64,000 bases of DNA from Bacillus sp. M6-12 (GCF_002860285.1 NZ_PGVF01000031.1:62001-126000), one strand, 5' to 3'; counted from the stretch's first letter, positions 26,985-36,351 are shown. A program made the numbers and translations. The notes: a model not told the origin generated them from the sequence alone.

Positions 26985-27078
26985 GTCCGGGACCCTCCCC
27001 GGCGTTACTGCAAGTGGGGTCTCCCCTGGTCCGCTCTCCCGCAGGACATTGAAGTAGCTGCTTGAAAAAACACTTAAC
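26985..27078 (-). repeat. Dispersed Bacillaceae repeat, copy B
   Basis: Read on the minus strand it begins GTGTTTTTTCAAGCAGC and continues CAATGTCCTGCGGGAGAG and GGGGAGACCCC, clearly related to 14763-14836. It lies between dat and pepV. Confidence 0.72.
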
Positions 27079-27086
27079 ATATCCTT

Positions 27087-28502
27087 TTATTTAGCTAATT
27101 GATAAATGGCCTGAGCATAAATTGCTGTTGCTTTAATAATATCATCAATTGCAACAAATTCATCCTTTTGATGGGCATTATCCATACTGCCAGGAAATAG
27201 CGGGCCAAATGCTACCCCCGCCTCAAGAGAACGGGCATACGTTCCGCCGCCAATGCTTAATAGCTCTGCCTTTTCTCCCGTATGTTCTTCATAAACCTTT
27301 TGGAGAGTCTGGATTAAGAAACTCTCTTTATCTACATGGTGCGGCGCTGAATTGCCTAAGGTTTCAAGGCTAAACTTTTTTTCCTTAAGCAATGCCTCCA
27401 GCTGCTTTCTCCCGTTTTCCCATTCAAATGTTACAGGGTAACGAACGGTAAAACTAATGCTGCCGCCATCTTGTTTTGAATAGCTGAAAATGCCGGCATT
27501 CATTGTTAGTTCTCCAGTGACACTGTCAGAAAAGTCCAGATTCATTTTTCTGCCTCTTGAGTCCCCGGCAATGTAATCCGCGACAAAATGAAAGTATTCT
27601 TTTGCTTGGCCGGACAGTTCTAGCCCTGAAAGAAATTGGGATAACAATAAACCGGCGTTGATACCGTTATCCGGCTCCATTCCATGTGCGGATTTCCCTT
27701 TCAATTGAAGGGTTATTTCGTCATTCTCAATAGAACTTTCCCCTTGCAGCGAATGCTCCTGCAGAAATAGATTGAATGATAATTGCAGTTCCCGAATGTC
27801 TGAAGATCCTTTTAACCTTGCTTTAGCATGGTCAGGCACCATGTTTACTCTTCTGCCGGAAGTGAACTCCTCTACCTGCAGTTCCCCTTCGTTGTGATCG
27901 TTCCCAGCCGGATTTTGCTTCATTTTCAGATCCCAAATTCCTTTTTCTGCATTAATGATTGGAAAATCTGCATCTGGAGCAAAGCCGAGCGTCGGCATTT
28001 CTTCAGTTTCAAAATACCGATCTACACATCTCCAGTCGGTCTCTTCATCCGTTCCAAGTATCATCCTCACCCTTTTGTTTAAAGGGACGCCCAACTCTTT
28101 AACTATTTTCATTGCATAATAAGCAGCCATTGTCGGCCCCTTATCATCAATGGCTCCACGCGCAAAAATTTTCCCATCCCTTATTTCAGCAGCAAACGGG
28201 TCAGAGGACCAGCCATCCCCCTCAGGTACAACATCCAGGTGGCAAAGGATTCCGACCAGATCATCCCCCTCACCCATTTCAATGTGCCCCGCAAGGTTAT
28301 CTGTGTTTTTGACCTTAAACCCATCTTTCTCTCCCAAGTTCAGCATGTATTCCAGCGCCTCTTGAATCCCTTTGCCTAGAGGTGCGTCCGGGGTGCCATT
28401 TTCCTCATCCAGTACACTTTTGATCTGCAGCAATTTAACCGTATCCCGTAAATAATCCTCACGGCGGTTTTCTGCCTCTTTAAGCCAATTAATATTACTC
28501 AT
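27087..28502 (-). CDS. pepV: Dipeptidase PepV (M20 family)
   Basis: 471 residues of the M20A family. Metal ligands are seen in GILCHLDVVPEGDGW (His, Asp), ARGAIDDKGPTMAAYY (bridging Asp), GTDEETDWR (catalytic and metal Glu), FAPDADFP and the C-terminal GSMDNAHQKDEF. PepV cleaves a broad range of dipeptides in the cytoplasm; the B. subtilis counterpart is ytjP. It starts four bases before the stop of an upstream K+ channel gene on the same strand, so it could be cotranscribed with it. Confidence 0.93.
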   Translation of the reverse strand: MSNINWLKEAENRREDYLRDTVKLLQIKSVLDEENGTPDAPLGKGIQEALEYMLNLGEKDGFKVKNTDNLAGHIEMGEGDDLVGILCHLDVVPEGDGWSSDPFAAEIRDGKIFARGAIDDKGPTMAAYYAMKIVKELGVPLNKRVRMILGTDEETDWRCVDRYFETEEMPTLGFAPDADFPIINAEKGIWDLKMKQNPAGNDHNEGELQVEEFTSGRRVNMVPDHAKARLKGSSDIRELQLSFNLFLQEHSLQGESSIENDEITLQLKGKSAHGMEPDNGINAGLLLSQFLSGLELSGQAKEYFHFVADYIAGDSRGRKMNLDFSDSVTGELTMNAGIFSYSKQDGGSISFTVRYPVTFEWENGRKQLEALLKEKKFSLETLGNSAPHHVDKESFLIQTLQKVYEEHTGEKAELLSIGGGTYARSLEAGVAFGPLFPGSMDNAHQKDEFVAIDDIIKATAIYAQAIYQLAK

Positions 28503-28506
28503 GTCT

Positions 28507-29514
28507 TCATCTCCTGCTATTGTTTTTTACTAGGTGCTCATAACATTCATCGTTGCAAATGACAAAGAGTTCTCCTTTTTCAGGAAGAGCCTCGTCAAGC
28601 TTGGAGGCAATATTCAGGCTTTCTTTATCGCCAATTAGTGTCGCACCTTGTTCAGCAAGGTAAGTAAATGCATCCCTATACGTTTTCCATTCTGGACGAA
28701 TCGGTATTTGACATACATCATCCCCGACACTCCTGCTGAGCATTTGACTAAACAGCTTTGAAGCCCCTGCAGACAAGGCAGCCTGGACGGCTAAATGGGA
28801 AATGGTTTCATCAGAAACAACAAATTCATCCACTGATACATGGCGGAACAGCTCGATATGCTTTTCTTCTAACACTTCTACGGTAATATGCAGATCTCCT
28901 GCATACTTGCTAATTGCAGTGGCAGCCATTAGTGACTTTGCATCAGCGAGTTTTGGCTCTTTAATTGTTTCATCAACAAAAATGATAATGCTGCGGCATT
29001 TTTTCACATTGGCCTTCTGCAAAATTTCTTCATCTGCAGGCTCTCCCTGTATGTAATGGATCCGTTCATTATTAACTGGCGTTTTTTCAAGAGAAGCAAT
29101 CAAAACAATTTCAATACGACTATCTGAATCCAGCAATTCGGCAATCGCATGCTGCACCTTCCCTGACCATCCGATCATCACTATATGATTTACCCCTAAA
29201 TATTGCATCTTACCCTCCTCTTTAAGCAATCGAAAAAACGAAAGGCTTTCGACCAGCTTACCAATAACAACCCCAATCAGGCCAATGCCAAAAAAATATA
29301 AAAAGATCGCATATATCCTGCCTGCTACTGTAACCGGATAAAAATCCCCATATCCAACCGTTGTCACTGTGGTCATGACCCACCAGAAGGAATCGAATAG
29401 AAAAGGAAAGGTTTTAGGTTCAAGCAGCTTCATCAGAACTGTGCTGGCACCTATCAGAATAATGCTCGCAAAAAACAAAAACCAATTATTCAAATTTAGT
29501 AATTTCCTGAACAA
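28507..29514 (-). CDS. Two-TM potassium channel with RCK (TrkA-N) domain
   Basis: 335 residues. Membrane helix 1 (about 11-30), pore helix and selectivity filter TVGYGDFYP (about 53-62), and membrane helix 2 (about 65-90) are followed by a cytosolic RCK domain beginning HIVMIGWSGKVQHAIAELL. The nucleotide loop is GWSGKV rather than GxGxxG. A C-terminal RCK_C-like half (about 235-330) completes the MthK/YugO layout. It should conduct K+ in tetramers gated by a cytosolic ligand. It precedes pepV by four bases. Confidence 0.9.
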   Translation of the reverse strand: MFRKLLNLNNWFLFFASIILIGASTVLMKLLEPKTFPFLFDSFWWVMTTVTTVGYGDFYPVTVAGRIYAIFLYFFGIGLIGVVIGKLVESLSFFRLLKEEGKMQYLGVNHIVMIGWSGKVQHAIAELLDSDSRIEIVLIASLEKTPVNNERIHYIQGEPADEEILQKANVKKCRSIIIFVDETIKEPKLADAKSLMAATAISKYAGDLHITVEVLEEKHIELFRHVSVDEFVVSDETISHLAVQAALSAGASKLFSQMLSRSVGDDVCQIPIRPEWKTYRDAFTYLAEQGATLIGDKESLNIASKLDEALPEKGELFVICNDECYEHLVKNNSRR

Positions 29515-29568
29515 TTTTTGAAATAAAATATGGATTCCTCCTCCGTTTCAAGAATTGTTAGACCAAGA

Positions 29569-30708
29569 CTAGAAATAAACCAGCACAGCGCAAAAGACAG
29601 CTCCAGCCACTAGAACAGCAGGTACCATTAATATTCCGGCTGCCTGATTTCTTGCCTTCAAAAAAGCCTCATTATACTGATATTTTTTAGTCAGCGGATT
29701 AGCCAGCGTTAGCTTATCCCAGATGTTTAACAGCCATAAATAGAGAACAAGCAATAATCCAAGGGATATCGGGAGCTTGAGCCATAGCGGCGGAAGAATG
29801 ACAATAGCCGTTACGATGACAGCAACGATTTGATAATAGCTTACTAATGTCCCGAAATCCCTGATAAACAGCTTAAAAAACAACTCTTTAAAGCCATTTA
29901 ATGGATGGCGTTTTCTATACATCCTTTTGGAGTTTCTGTAAAGAAGCGGTTTCTTTTTTGTAACGACTTTAGAGTTTTCTATCTCATTAGCCATTGTAAA
30001 AATCAGATTAATATATTTTACCCGCTGTTTCCTCTCTATAGCTACTTCTTGATCAATATATCCTGACAATTTTGTTCGGGGATAATAAAGGAAAACAGAA
30101 GCCGCTCCAAATATAACACCCTCAATAAACATAAGCCATGCCGGCTCCCATAATATTAAAACAGCAAAATTTGCTGCTGCGTTATACATAGCGAGGGATG
30201 CCAGCTTTCTTTTCCAGACGCTTTCAATATTAGAAATATATACTTTTACGGATGATATCAGCAGCCGAATCCCAATGAAAAAGGCTGCCAGCGCAGCTGA
30301 ATCGCTTAAAGAAAAATTATGGATATTCAGCAGTAATGGTAGCATAATCAGCACTGCTGCTGTAATACCCAGCACCTGAGAAGCCGCAGAGTAAAGGTAT
30401 CCCCACCTCTTCATTCCTGTATATAATGGCTTATGTTTGGCCAGAAAGACTTTATCAGCCTCTTCCGTAAATGTCCGGTATTGGCCAAGGAATGTAAGCA
30501 GCAATAAAACGATATAGTAAACTTCGAGAGGCATTTCAAGGCTCCAGATCGGAGGGTCAACCCACCAGCTGCGGTAGATCATAGTTCCGATAGCAGCGCC
30601 AGGTATAAATAGATATAGCAGAATCGTCCAGTCTGCAATTGTTTTTATTACACCATACTGAAATTTCCACTCCCTGATGAGCCGGCCTAAAAAGATATGA
30701 AAGTCCAT
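29569..30708 (-). CDS. ythQ: EcsB-family ABC permease YthQ-like
   Basis: 379 residues with about eight hydrophobic helices and the EcsB-like N-terminus (LGRLIREWKFQYGVIKTIADWTILLY). It shares one base with the upstream ATP-binding gene, so the two form a tight operon and an ABC exporter of the Ecs/Ythn type. The role of YthP/YthQ is not established; the related EcsAB affects secretion and regulated proteolysis. The name is based on gene order and topology. Confidence 0.82.
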   Translation of the reverse strand: MDFHIFLGRLIREWKFQYGVIKTIADWTILLYLFIPGAAIGTMIYRSWWVDPPIWSLEMPLEVYYIVLLLLTFLGQYRTFTEEADKVFLAKHKPLYTGMKRWGYLYSAASQVLGITAAVLIMLPLLLNIHNFSLSDSAALAAFFIGIRLLISSVKVYISNIESVWKRKLASLAMYNAAANFAVLILWEPAWLMFIEGVIFGAASVFLYYPRTKLSGYIDQEVAIERKQRVKYINLIFTMANEIENSKVVTKKKPLLYRNSKRMYRKRHPLNGFKELFFKLFIRDFGTLVSYYQIVAVIVTAIVILPPLWLKLPISLGLLLVLYLWLLNIWDKLTLANPLTKKYQYNEAFLKARNQAAGILMVPAVLVAGAVFCAVLVYF

Positions 30709-31412
30709 TATGGTTCACCTGCAATAGAGTGATAACACTCATAAAGTGTCGCCTCCGGCATGGAGCACTGTTCCCTGATTTCGGTAAGGGTCCCATTTGC
30801 CTTTAATTGTCCATTTTTGATCATGATAAATCTGTCACATACACGTTCTGCCGTATCAAGCACATGGGTGGACATCAGGATTCCTGCCCCGCGTTCCTGT
30901 TCTTTCTTAAGAAATGAAAGCAGAATTTTCATGGCATCTGGATCAAGGCCGATAAAAGGTTCATCAATAATATAAACTTCCGGTTGAGTGATAAATGCCA
31001 GGATGAGAAGCGCTTTTTGCTGCATCCCTTTTGAATAGGTAGTCATAAGCTCATGAATATGGTCCTCCATCTTGAAGGTTTTTAGATATTCAGCCGCTCT
31101 GGCCTCTAGAATGCTATCTTCAATCCCCTCCACTGCCCCTATAAAATCGATATGCTCCTTAAAGGTTAGTTCATCATAAAAAATTGGCCGTTCCGGTATG
31201 TATGAATATCGGGAATTTTCCGAAAAAGCAACTGTTCCCTTCCAGTTTTCAATCAGCCCGAGGATGGTTTTAATAGTGGTACTTTTCCCCGCCCCATTTG
31301 GGCCAATTACCCCTACCATTTCCCCGGGTTTTAGATCGAACTTTAAGTCATTTATTACTGGTTTCCCGCTCTCATATCCAGCTTGATCGATTTTTATTTC
31401 GAGTAAATTCAT
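30708..31412 (-). CDS. ythP: ABC transporter ATP-binding protein YthP-like
   Basis: 234 residues from MNLLEIKIDQAGYE. Walker A GPNGAGKSTT, Q-loop region YIPERPIFY, the signature YSKGMQQKALL (variant of LSGGQ) and Walker B VYIIDEPFIGLD with the switch His in MSTHVLD are present. The start at 31412 is set by GGGGGG six bases upstream. The TYSKGMQQ signature fits the EcsA-like subgroup. It pairs with the downstream permease. Confidence 0.9.
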   Translation of the reverse strand: MNLLEIKIDQAGYESGKPVINDLKFDLKPGEMVGVIGPNGAGKSTTIKTILGLIENWKGTVAFSENSRYSYIPERPIFYDELTFKEHIDFIGAVEGIEDSILEARAAEYLKTFKMEDHIHELMTTYSKGMQQKALLILAFITQPEVYIIDEPFIGLDPDAMKILLSFLKKEQERGAGILMSTHVLDTAERVCDRFIMIKNGQLKANGTLTEIREQCSMPEATLYECYHSIAGEP

Positions 31413-31612
31413 AGTCTTCCCCCCGCTTATCCTACACCTATAGGATGGAAAAAGTTTCATATATAGTATAACAGAAGGGTTAAGCAGATAATTAAATAGA
31501 CGTATATAGTAATAAGAAAATAGTAAAACAAATTAATTTAACTAAATGGTAAACGGTTAAGGACCCATTACAACCAGAATAAGCCGTGACACACATTCTA
31601 ATCCGAAAAAGA

Positions 31613-31642
31613 AAACCCTATCCGGCCAGATAGGGTTCACTT
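31613..31642. terminator. Hairpin terminator
   Basis: The stem AACCCTATC / GATAGGGTT with loop CGGCCA is followed by CACTTTTTTC. It lies upstream of ythP and in the plus orientation would terminate anything entering from the left. Confidence 0.75.
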
Positions 31643-31691
31643 TTTTCTATTTGGTGCAATAAAAAACGCAGCATCATAAATAGTAACGATT

Positions 31692-31731
31692 TCCGAAAAA
31701 AGCGATCAGATCAACGTCTGATCGCTTTTTC
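31692..31731. terminator. Terminator hairpin, copy 1 of an inverted pair
   Basis: The stem AAAAAGCGATCAGA / TCTGATCGCTTTTT with loop TCAACG lies downstream of the recombinase remnant on the minus strand. The same hairpin in reverse-complement form is found at 41744-41778. Confidence 0.85.
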
Positions 31732-31804
31732 TATCAAATAGAACGTCGCTCGAGCGGAAGGAGGAGGGGCTGCCGACGCGTCTGGGTCTGAATATTTACT
31801 TTAC

Positions 31805-32250
31805 AGCGGAATCTAACCGACTCCGTTCCAGTTCTTCCATAAACGCTCGTCTTTCTTCTGTAGAAAGATTGGTGTATTTTTGTGTCGTTTTTGGTCACGT
31901 AGAGCAATGATATTGCCACCATTTCGAATCCAGTCACCGGCAAATGAGTGGCGCAATTTATGTGAACTCAACGCTTTTCCAGAAGAGAACTCATCTTGTA
32001 CGTTATAAGCCTTGGTATATTTGTTTACTAAATCTTGAATCGTTCTGCAGATAAGAGGCTGCAGCTACCCCCATATCTTCAAAGAAAAATATATTGAATG
32101 TCTTTAGTTCCAGGGTATTTAACTTCTCTTACACGTAAATATTCCTTTAAATCATCTAAAGCGGTGGCAAATAAAATGGCTGTGTCTGCTTTGTTTCCCT
32201 TACATCGATATCCTTGAATGTCAAACTTGCAATCTTACTGACCCTGACTC
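31805..32250 (-). pseudogene. Tyrosine recombinase, degraded C-terminal half
   Basis: Three frames must be joined to see the similarity: RVSKIASLTFKDID, then LDDLKEYLRVRE, then RTIQDLVNKYTKAYNVQDE and SHKLRHSFAGDW. These align with IRVNELASLRLRDLD, MKDLQEYLKVRA, VRAIQQLVKKYTKAY and SPHKLRHTYATH of the adjacent recombinase. The HxLRH catalytic pair is still visible, but frameshifts and stops (for instance at about 32080) destroy the gene. It looks like a paralogue of the neighbouring gene. Confidence 0.85.
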
Positions 32251-32255
32251 CGTTA

Positions 32256-33281
32256 TTATATTTCTGTATTATTTCTTCGATTTCCCATTAATCTTGCAGC
32301 TTGTTTAGCTTTTTCCTGTTCCGGATTTGAATATAGAGCTGCTGTTGTTGTCGAGCTGTGCCCAAGCTGTCGCATTAAAAGATGAATGTCTCCGGTTTCT
32401 TCCATTAAGTGTGTGGCGTATGTATGTCTTAGTTTATGAGGCGACATGGATTTATTTACTTTATATGCTTTGGTATACTTCTTGACTAGCTGCTGAATCG
32501 CCCGAACCGAAAGGGGAGAGGCAGTATTATGTGTTTTTGTTACAAATACATAGTCTAGATCATCAGTATCGGCATGATAACGTATAGCGCGAACCTTTAG
32601 ATATTCCTGTAAATCTTTCATAGAAGGGGGGGCAACGGGTACAGTATCCGCTTTTCCTCCTTTTCGAATTACATTTATCTGGCATTCAACAAAATCTAAA
32701 TCCCTTAGACGAAGGCTGGCTAGCTCATTTACACGAATTCCACTTCCGAGAAATAGGGATATTATAGCGAAATCTCTTTCCTTATCACGTTTAAAGTAGG
32801 ATAGAGCCTTTGATTTCTCAGGCAGTTCTGCTGCATAACCGTTTTTTAGAAAATCGAGAAAGTTAAGGTCATCTTCATCATGAAAGATTTTAGTAGATAT
32901 TTTGTTTGCCCGGGCTCCTAGTGTTTCCTTTATTTTATTTACTTCAATTTTTTGCATTACATTTCGGTAGAAGTAAGGCTCCCCATCCTCATTTTCCGTC
33001 TGGGTTGTTAGATATTTGAAGAGAGAACGGAGAGCGGATATTTTTCGGTTAATGGATACCTTCTCAGGTTTTTTTGTTTCTTTTTTATTAATCGGAATAT
33101 CGCGCCTCTGTAAATATTTAAAAAAGTTCTTTGCCTGATCTAATTTAAGGTGCTCCAGGCTACTTAATGGAATCTCTTTAATATCTTTAACTTCGGCAAT
33201 ACCTTCAGCAATAAGCCATTCAAAAAATATTTTAAAGTCATGTACCGTCCAAATAGCATAGAGTATAATGAGTTCCACCAA
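32256..33281 (-). CDS. Tyrosine recombinase, XerS-like, N-terminus probably truncated
   Basis: 341 residues. The core-binding domain (DFKIFFEWLIAEG ... ISALRSLFKYL) is followed by the catalytic domain with GSGIRVNELASL (Arg), RKGGKADTVPV (Lys), SPHKLRHTYATHL (His-x-x-Arg), LMRQLGHSS (His) and ALYSNPEQE (nucleophile Tyr). All residues needed for phosphotransfer are present. The first 10 residues (VELIILYAI) look unlike the usual XerS start, and about 40 N-terminal residues seem missing or in another frame, so activity is uncertain. It sits at the left boundary of the non-syntenic region. Confidence 0.8.
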   Translation of the reverse strand: MVELIILYAIWTVHDFKIFFEWLIAEGIAEVKDIKEIPLSSLEHLKLDQAKNFFKYLQRRDIPINKKETKKPEKVSINRKISALRSLFKYLTTQTENEDGEPYFYRNVMQKIEVNKIKETLGARANKISTKIFHDEDDLNFLDFLKNGYAAELPEKSKALSYFKRDKERDFAIISLFLGSGIRVNELASLRLRDLDFVECQINVIRKGGKADTVPVAPPSMKDLQEYLKVRAIRYHADTDDLDYVFVTKTHNTASPLSVRAIQQLVKKYTKAYKVNKSMSPHKLRHTYATHLMEETGDIHLLMRQLGHSSTTTAALYSNPEQEKAKQAARLMGNRRNNTEI

Positions 33282-33340
33282 ATGTCCCTGAAGTTAAAGC
33301 AAGTAGCTGCTTCATTTCAGCTTGGGCATCAATAACTTTT

Positions 33341-33376
33341 ATTAAAAAGGAAGAGGAAATTACCCTCTTCCTTTTT
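33341..33376. terminator. Terminator
   Basis: The stem AAAAGGAAGAGG / CCTCTTCCTTTTTT with a short AT loop ends the vanZ-like unit on the minus strand. Confidence 0.9.
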
Positions 33377-33380
33377 TCTC

Positions 33381-34085
33381 CTATTTCCCCGGTGCATCGT
33401 GTCCCTCTTGAACTGCCTTTGACAACTTAAGGAGTTTCATGATCATTCCTAACCCTAATCCGCCCGCTGTGTTTAAAATGATGTCATCTATATCAAAGCC
33501 CCGATAATATGTATTGGTGAACAAGCTGGAACTACAAGTCAAAATGAATTGAATGGTTTCTATACTCACCGAAGTGATAAATACAATAAACAATAATTTG
33601 CCTATTTTATCTTTCGGATAAAAAATCAATAGATAAAAGGTTAATGGGGCAAGCAGCAGCAAATTGCCGGCTAAATGAAATGTATTATGAAAAAGGTCTA
33701 AACGTATTGTTTTAAACGGAATAAAATTGAACCAGACGTGAGATTCTATCATCTATTTAATGAATCTCGTTGTTTCAGTAAACTGTCCCGCATCTCCCGC
33801 AAATCCAAAAAACATAAGTAGCGGAAAAGGGAATATCGTCATTCTATACACAAAAAACAAGTAGATAAAAAAACTTGCAAACAAGATTTGCCCTAGAATA
33901 TTCCTGAATTGCAGATATTTTAGTTTCCTATAGATTCCCCTTACGGCCAAAAGAAATAAAAGGTCTGATATAATAAAGTTCATTCTTTGGACTAAATAGT
34001 CGTATGTGTAATAATGTGAAGGCCGATACAGGCATACATCGATCGCGATGATACATAATAAAGGAATGCCAATAAATTTTTTCAA
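33381..34085 (-). pseudogene. VanZ family membrane protein split by an in-frame amber codon
   Basis: Two frames of 110 and 123 residues are in the same reading frame and separated only by TAG at 33753-33755, directly followed by ATG (TAGATG). The first part has three membrane helices, the second the VanZ hallmark NFIPFKTIR ... FHLAGNLLLLAPLTFYL and the final helix (DDIILNTAGGLGLG). Joined length, about 234 residues, fits VanZ proteins. VanZ proteins are associated with low-level glycopeptide tolerance in some hosts, but most are of unknown role. Termination-reinitiation could still make both halves. The TTG start has GGGAGAG eight bases upstream. Confidence 0.8.
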
Positions 34086-34207
34086 AATTTAATCTCTCCC
34101 TTAATGTTCACTCCAGTGAAACCCTTATTCTCCTGTTTCCTCCTTGTGTTACTTATCTTCTACAAACTGAAAAGGGACAGCGGAATGCCCCTTTTTTACC
34201 AATCATT

Positions 34208-35751
34208 TTAATTCAAAAAAGCTAGATTAAATGACTTCAATAAAAGCCTAACCTCTTCATAACTGATATTCTGGCTGACTATCTCGTAAATATAATCGCC
34301 TTTTCTTCCAATAAAATGGGTATCTTTATTGTCGTGAATTTTAAAACTCTCCCACTCGATATCATTTATTTTAAACTGATCTATCCGGTCCCCTTTTTCA
34401 GTATCAAATTCCCCCCACGAACGGACAACAGTATCTTTATCATAGCAACGGGTGAACAGCAGCTTTGTACCTGATCCCACTTCATCAGGATCCTTTTTAT
34501 AGCTATAGCTTACATAGCCATGCTTATCATCTATATATTTTTCATAGCTTGCAGAGAACAGCTGCAGGTCCCTGTTAGTAAATTCGTAAAAGAACGGAAT
34601 ATGCTTTTTAAGTATATTTAACACGTTTTTCGTTGCTTCATCATCCGCAATTGCCAATACCTTAATGTCTTTTTCCCGTGGATCTTTATATTCCATTCCT
34701 CTTTTTGCTAACTTTTTATAACCTTCGAGTTTAGGAATAAACTCTTTTGTATCAATCGGAATGTTGATGTGAAGACTCTCCGGGTGCAGATAGCTTGTTA
34801 TATTTCCATTGATATCGTAAGTCTCATATTTAACTAACACACCCGAATCTTTATCTGCCCAAAAACGGAATGTTTCAGCTCTCATTCCTCTTACGGCCTT
34901 TTTATCCGGCTTGCCCGTTAAAACGATTGTATTATGGCCTAAAACTTCTTCATTTTGTTTTTCAATTTTCCAACGATCATTGTCTCTTGTATAGATTGCG
35001 ACCATTTCATAAGGAAACAATGTTAAACCTGCATCGCCTACGGGTGGCCTTTCCCTTAATCTTGTTTCAATTACTCCTGCCTCATTGGTCATAAAAACAT
35101 CATTAATGGTTAATGTACCCTGGTCCGGTGTACATTCATGATCATGTTCTTGAAATATCTTGCCAATGATAGAATCGTCTCGAAGGAGCCAGACTTTCTG
35201 ATCATTAAATATGGCTTCATGTGTTCTTCTCCCTTTATTGTCAGGATAAATATCGGTACCTTTGTCATATCCGCCTATTTTGTTTTTTATGCTTACCTTA
35301 TACTCTACAACAGAAGTACTTTCAGAGTTATCGTCATGCACATAAAGGGTTTCAAATTTCCCGGCTGCCGTATGAAAGTAGTCAACTGAATTTAATAGCT
35401 TCAATTGAATCTGTTCTTTCGTCATATCCTTGTAGGATTCCTCCTGTTTTGGAGGTATGTATTGTGTACTATTTTGTGGTTGGTTCATTTCAGGAACTTT
35501 TTCTTCACTTGCAGAGTCTCCCTGAAAAAATCCCAATTTATTTGCGGTGAAATAGCTTATCCCGACAATAAACGAGCATGTAACGCAGATGCTAAGCAAA
35601 AGGTCAAATTGCGGTTTTAGCTTGAATCGCCTTTTTGTTTCTGCACTCTTGATAGACCGCCTAACTTTTTGTTTATGCTTCTCATCAAAACTAATATCAA
35701 CAATACCGTTTCATTCATTTTTTCCTTCAAATTATCGAACATGTTATCCAT
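34208..35751 (-). pseudogene. Anti-sigma factor-like membrane protein, N-terminal frameshift
   Basis: The start ATG at 35751 (MDNMFDNLKEKMNETV) has AAAGGAG eight bases upstream, overlapping the end of the sigma gene. The frame then shifts by one base near 35700-35712 and continues DISFDEKHKQKVRRSIKSAETKRRFKLKPQFD, a membrane helix (LLLSICVTCSFIVGISYF) and a large extracytoplasmic part of about 430 residues (about 40-460) that resembles MucB/RseB-type sensor domains. It is the likely partner that inhibits the upstream ECF sigma factor. As written, the short N-terminal sigma-binding segment is disconnected from the rest, leaving sigma unrestrained unless the shift is programmed or an error. Confidence 0.78.
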
Positions 35752-35756
35752 CTTAC

Positions 35757-36278
35757 TTACTTACTCCTTTCAAGCAATTTTCTTAATAAAAGACGGGCTC
35801 GATGCAATCTGGACTTGATTGTTGGCAAGTTCAGATTTAACAGTTCAGAAATTTGATTATAGGTCAGTTCCTCATAGTAATATAAAATAATTACTTCCCG
35901 ATATTTTACTGGCAGGGTAAGTATTTTTTCAGAAACTAACCGGCTATTTTCGTATTGGATTAATTCTGTTTCAGGTGAATCCGTTGTTTTGCTCCATTTA
36001 TTAAATATGTCGGTAAAAACAATATTCCGATATGCCCAATATCTGAGCCTATCTTTACATAAGTTTACAGTTATGCGGTAAAGCCAAGTTTTATATGAGG
36101 CTTCATGCCGAAACCCATCCAGCTTTTGATAACACTTGATAAAGACTTCCTGGGCTATATCTTCCAATAGCTGCTTATTCTTTGTGTAGGTAAAGGCTAA
36201 ACGGGTAATACTTTGTCCATACTCATTCATTAGCCATTCCAGCCTATCTTCATTGCTGAATTCATCGTTCCTATCCAT
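35757..36278 (-). CDS. ECF-type RNA polymerase sigma factor
   Basis: 173 residues from MDRNDEFSNEDRLEWL. Region 2 (AFTYTKNKQLLEDIAQEVFIKCYQKLDGFRHE...WLYRITVN) and region 4 (LPVKYREVIILYYYEELTYNQISELLNLNLPTIKSRLHRARLLL) are complete, with a short linker between. It should direct polymerase to an extracytoplasmic-stress regulon. The start at 36278 has GAGAGG six bases upstream. It is the first gene of a sigma/anti-sigma operon. A TACAAC-N16-CGTC promoter upstream suggests autoregulation. Confidence 0.9.
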   Translation of the reverse strand: MDRNDEFSNEDRLEWLMNEYGQSITRLAFTYTKNKQLLEDIAQEVFIKCYQKLDGFRHEASYKTWLYRITVNLCKDRLRYWAYRNIVFTDIFNKWSKTTDSPETELIQYENSRLVSEKILTLPVKYREVIILYYYEELTYNQISELLNLNLPTIKSRLHRARLLLRKLLERSK

Positions 36279-36325
36279 TAATGGCCTCTCTCTTTCAATC
36301 AATTGAATCATCCTTTCTTTAGTTA

Positions 36326-36351
36326 GACGATAAGATTGCAGTGTGGTTGTA
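36326..36351 (-). promoter_or_regulatory. Candidate ECF autoregulatory promoter
   Basis: On the minus strand TACAAC (-35) and CGTC (-10) are separated by exactly 16 bases, as in TGAAAC-N16-CGTC promoters of SigW/SigM/SigV. The initiation point would be about 40 bases before the sigma start codon. Confidence 0.65.

Noticed and set aside
33381..34085. Glycopeptide resistance determinant
   Set aside because: VanZ-like proteins alone, without vanHAX or a VanRS system, do not support a resistance call, and the gene is interrupted.
34870..35620. Several plus-strand frames of 70-109 codons opposite the anti-sigma gene
   Set aside because: They overlap each other, lack ribosome sites and mirror the real minus-strand gene.
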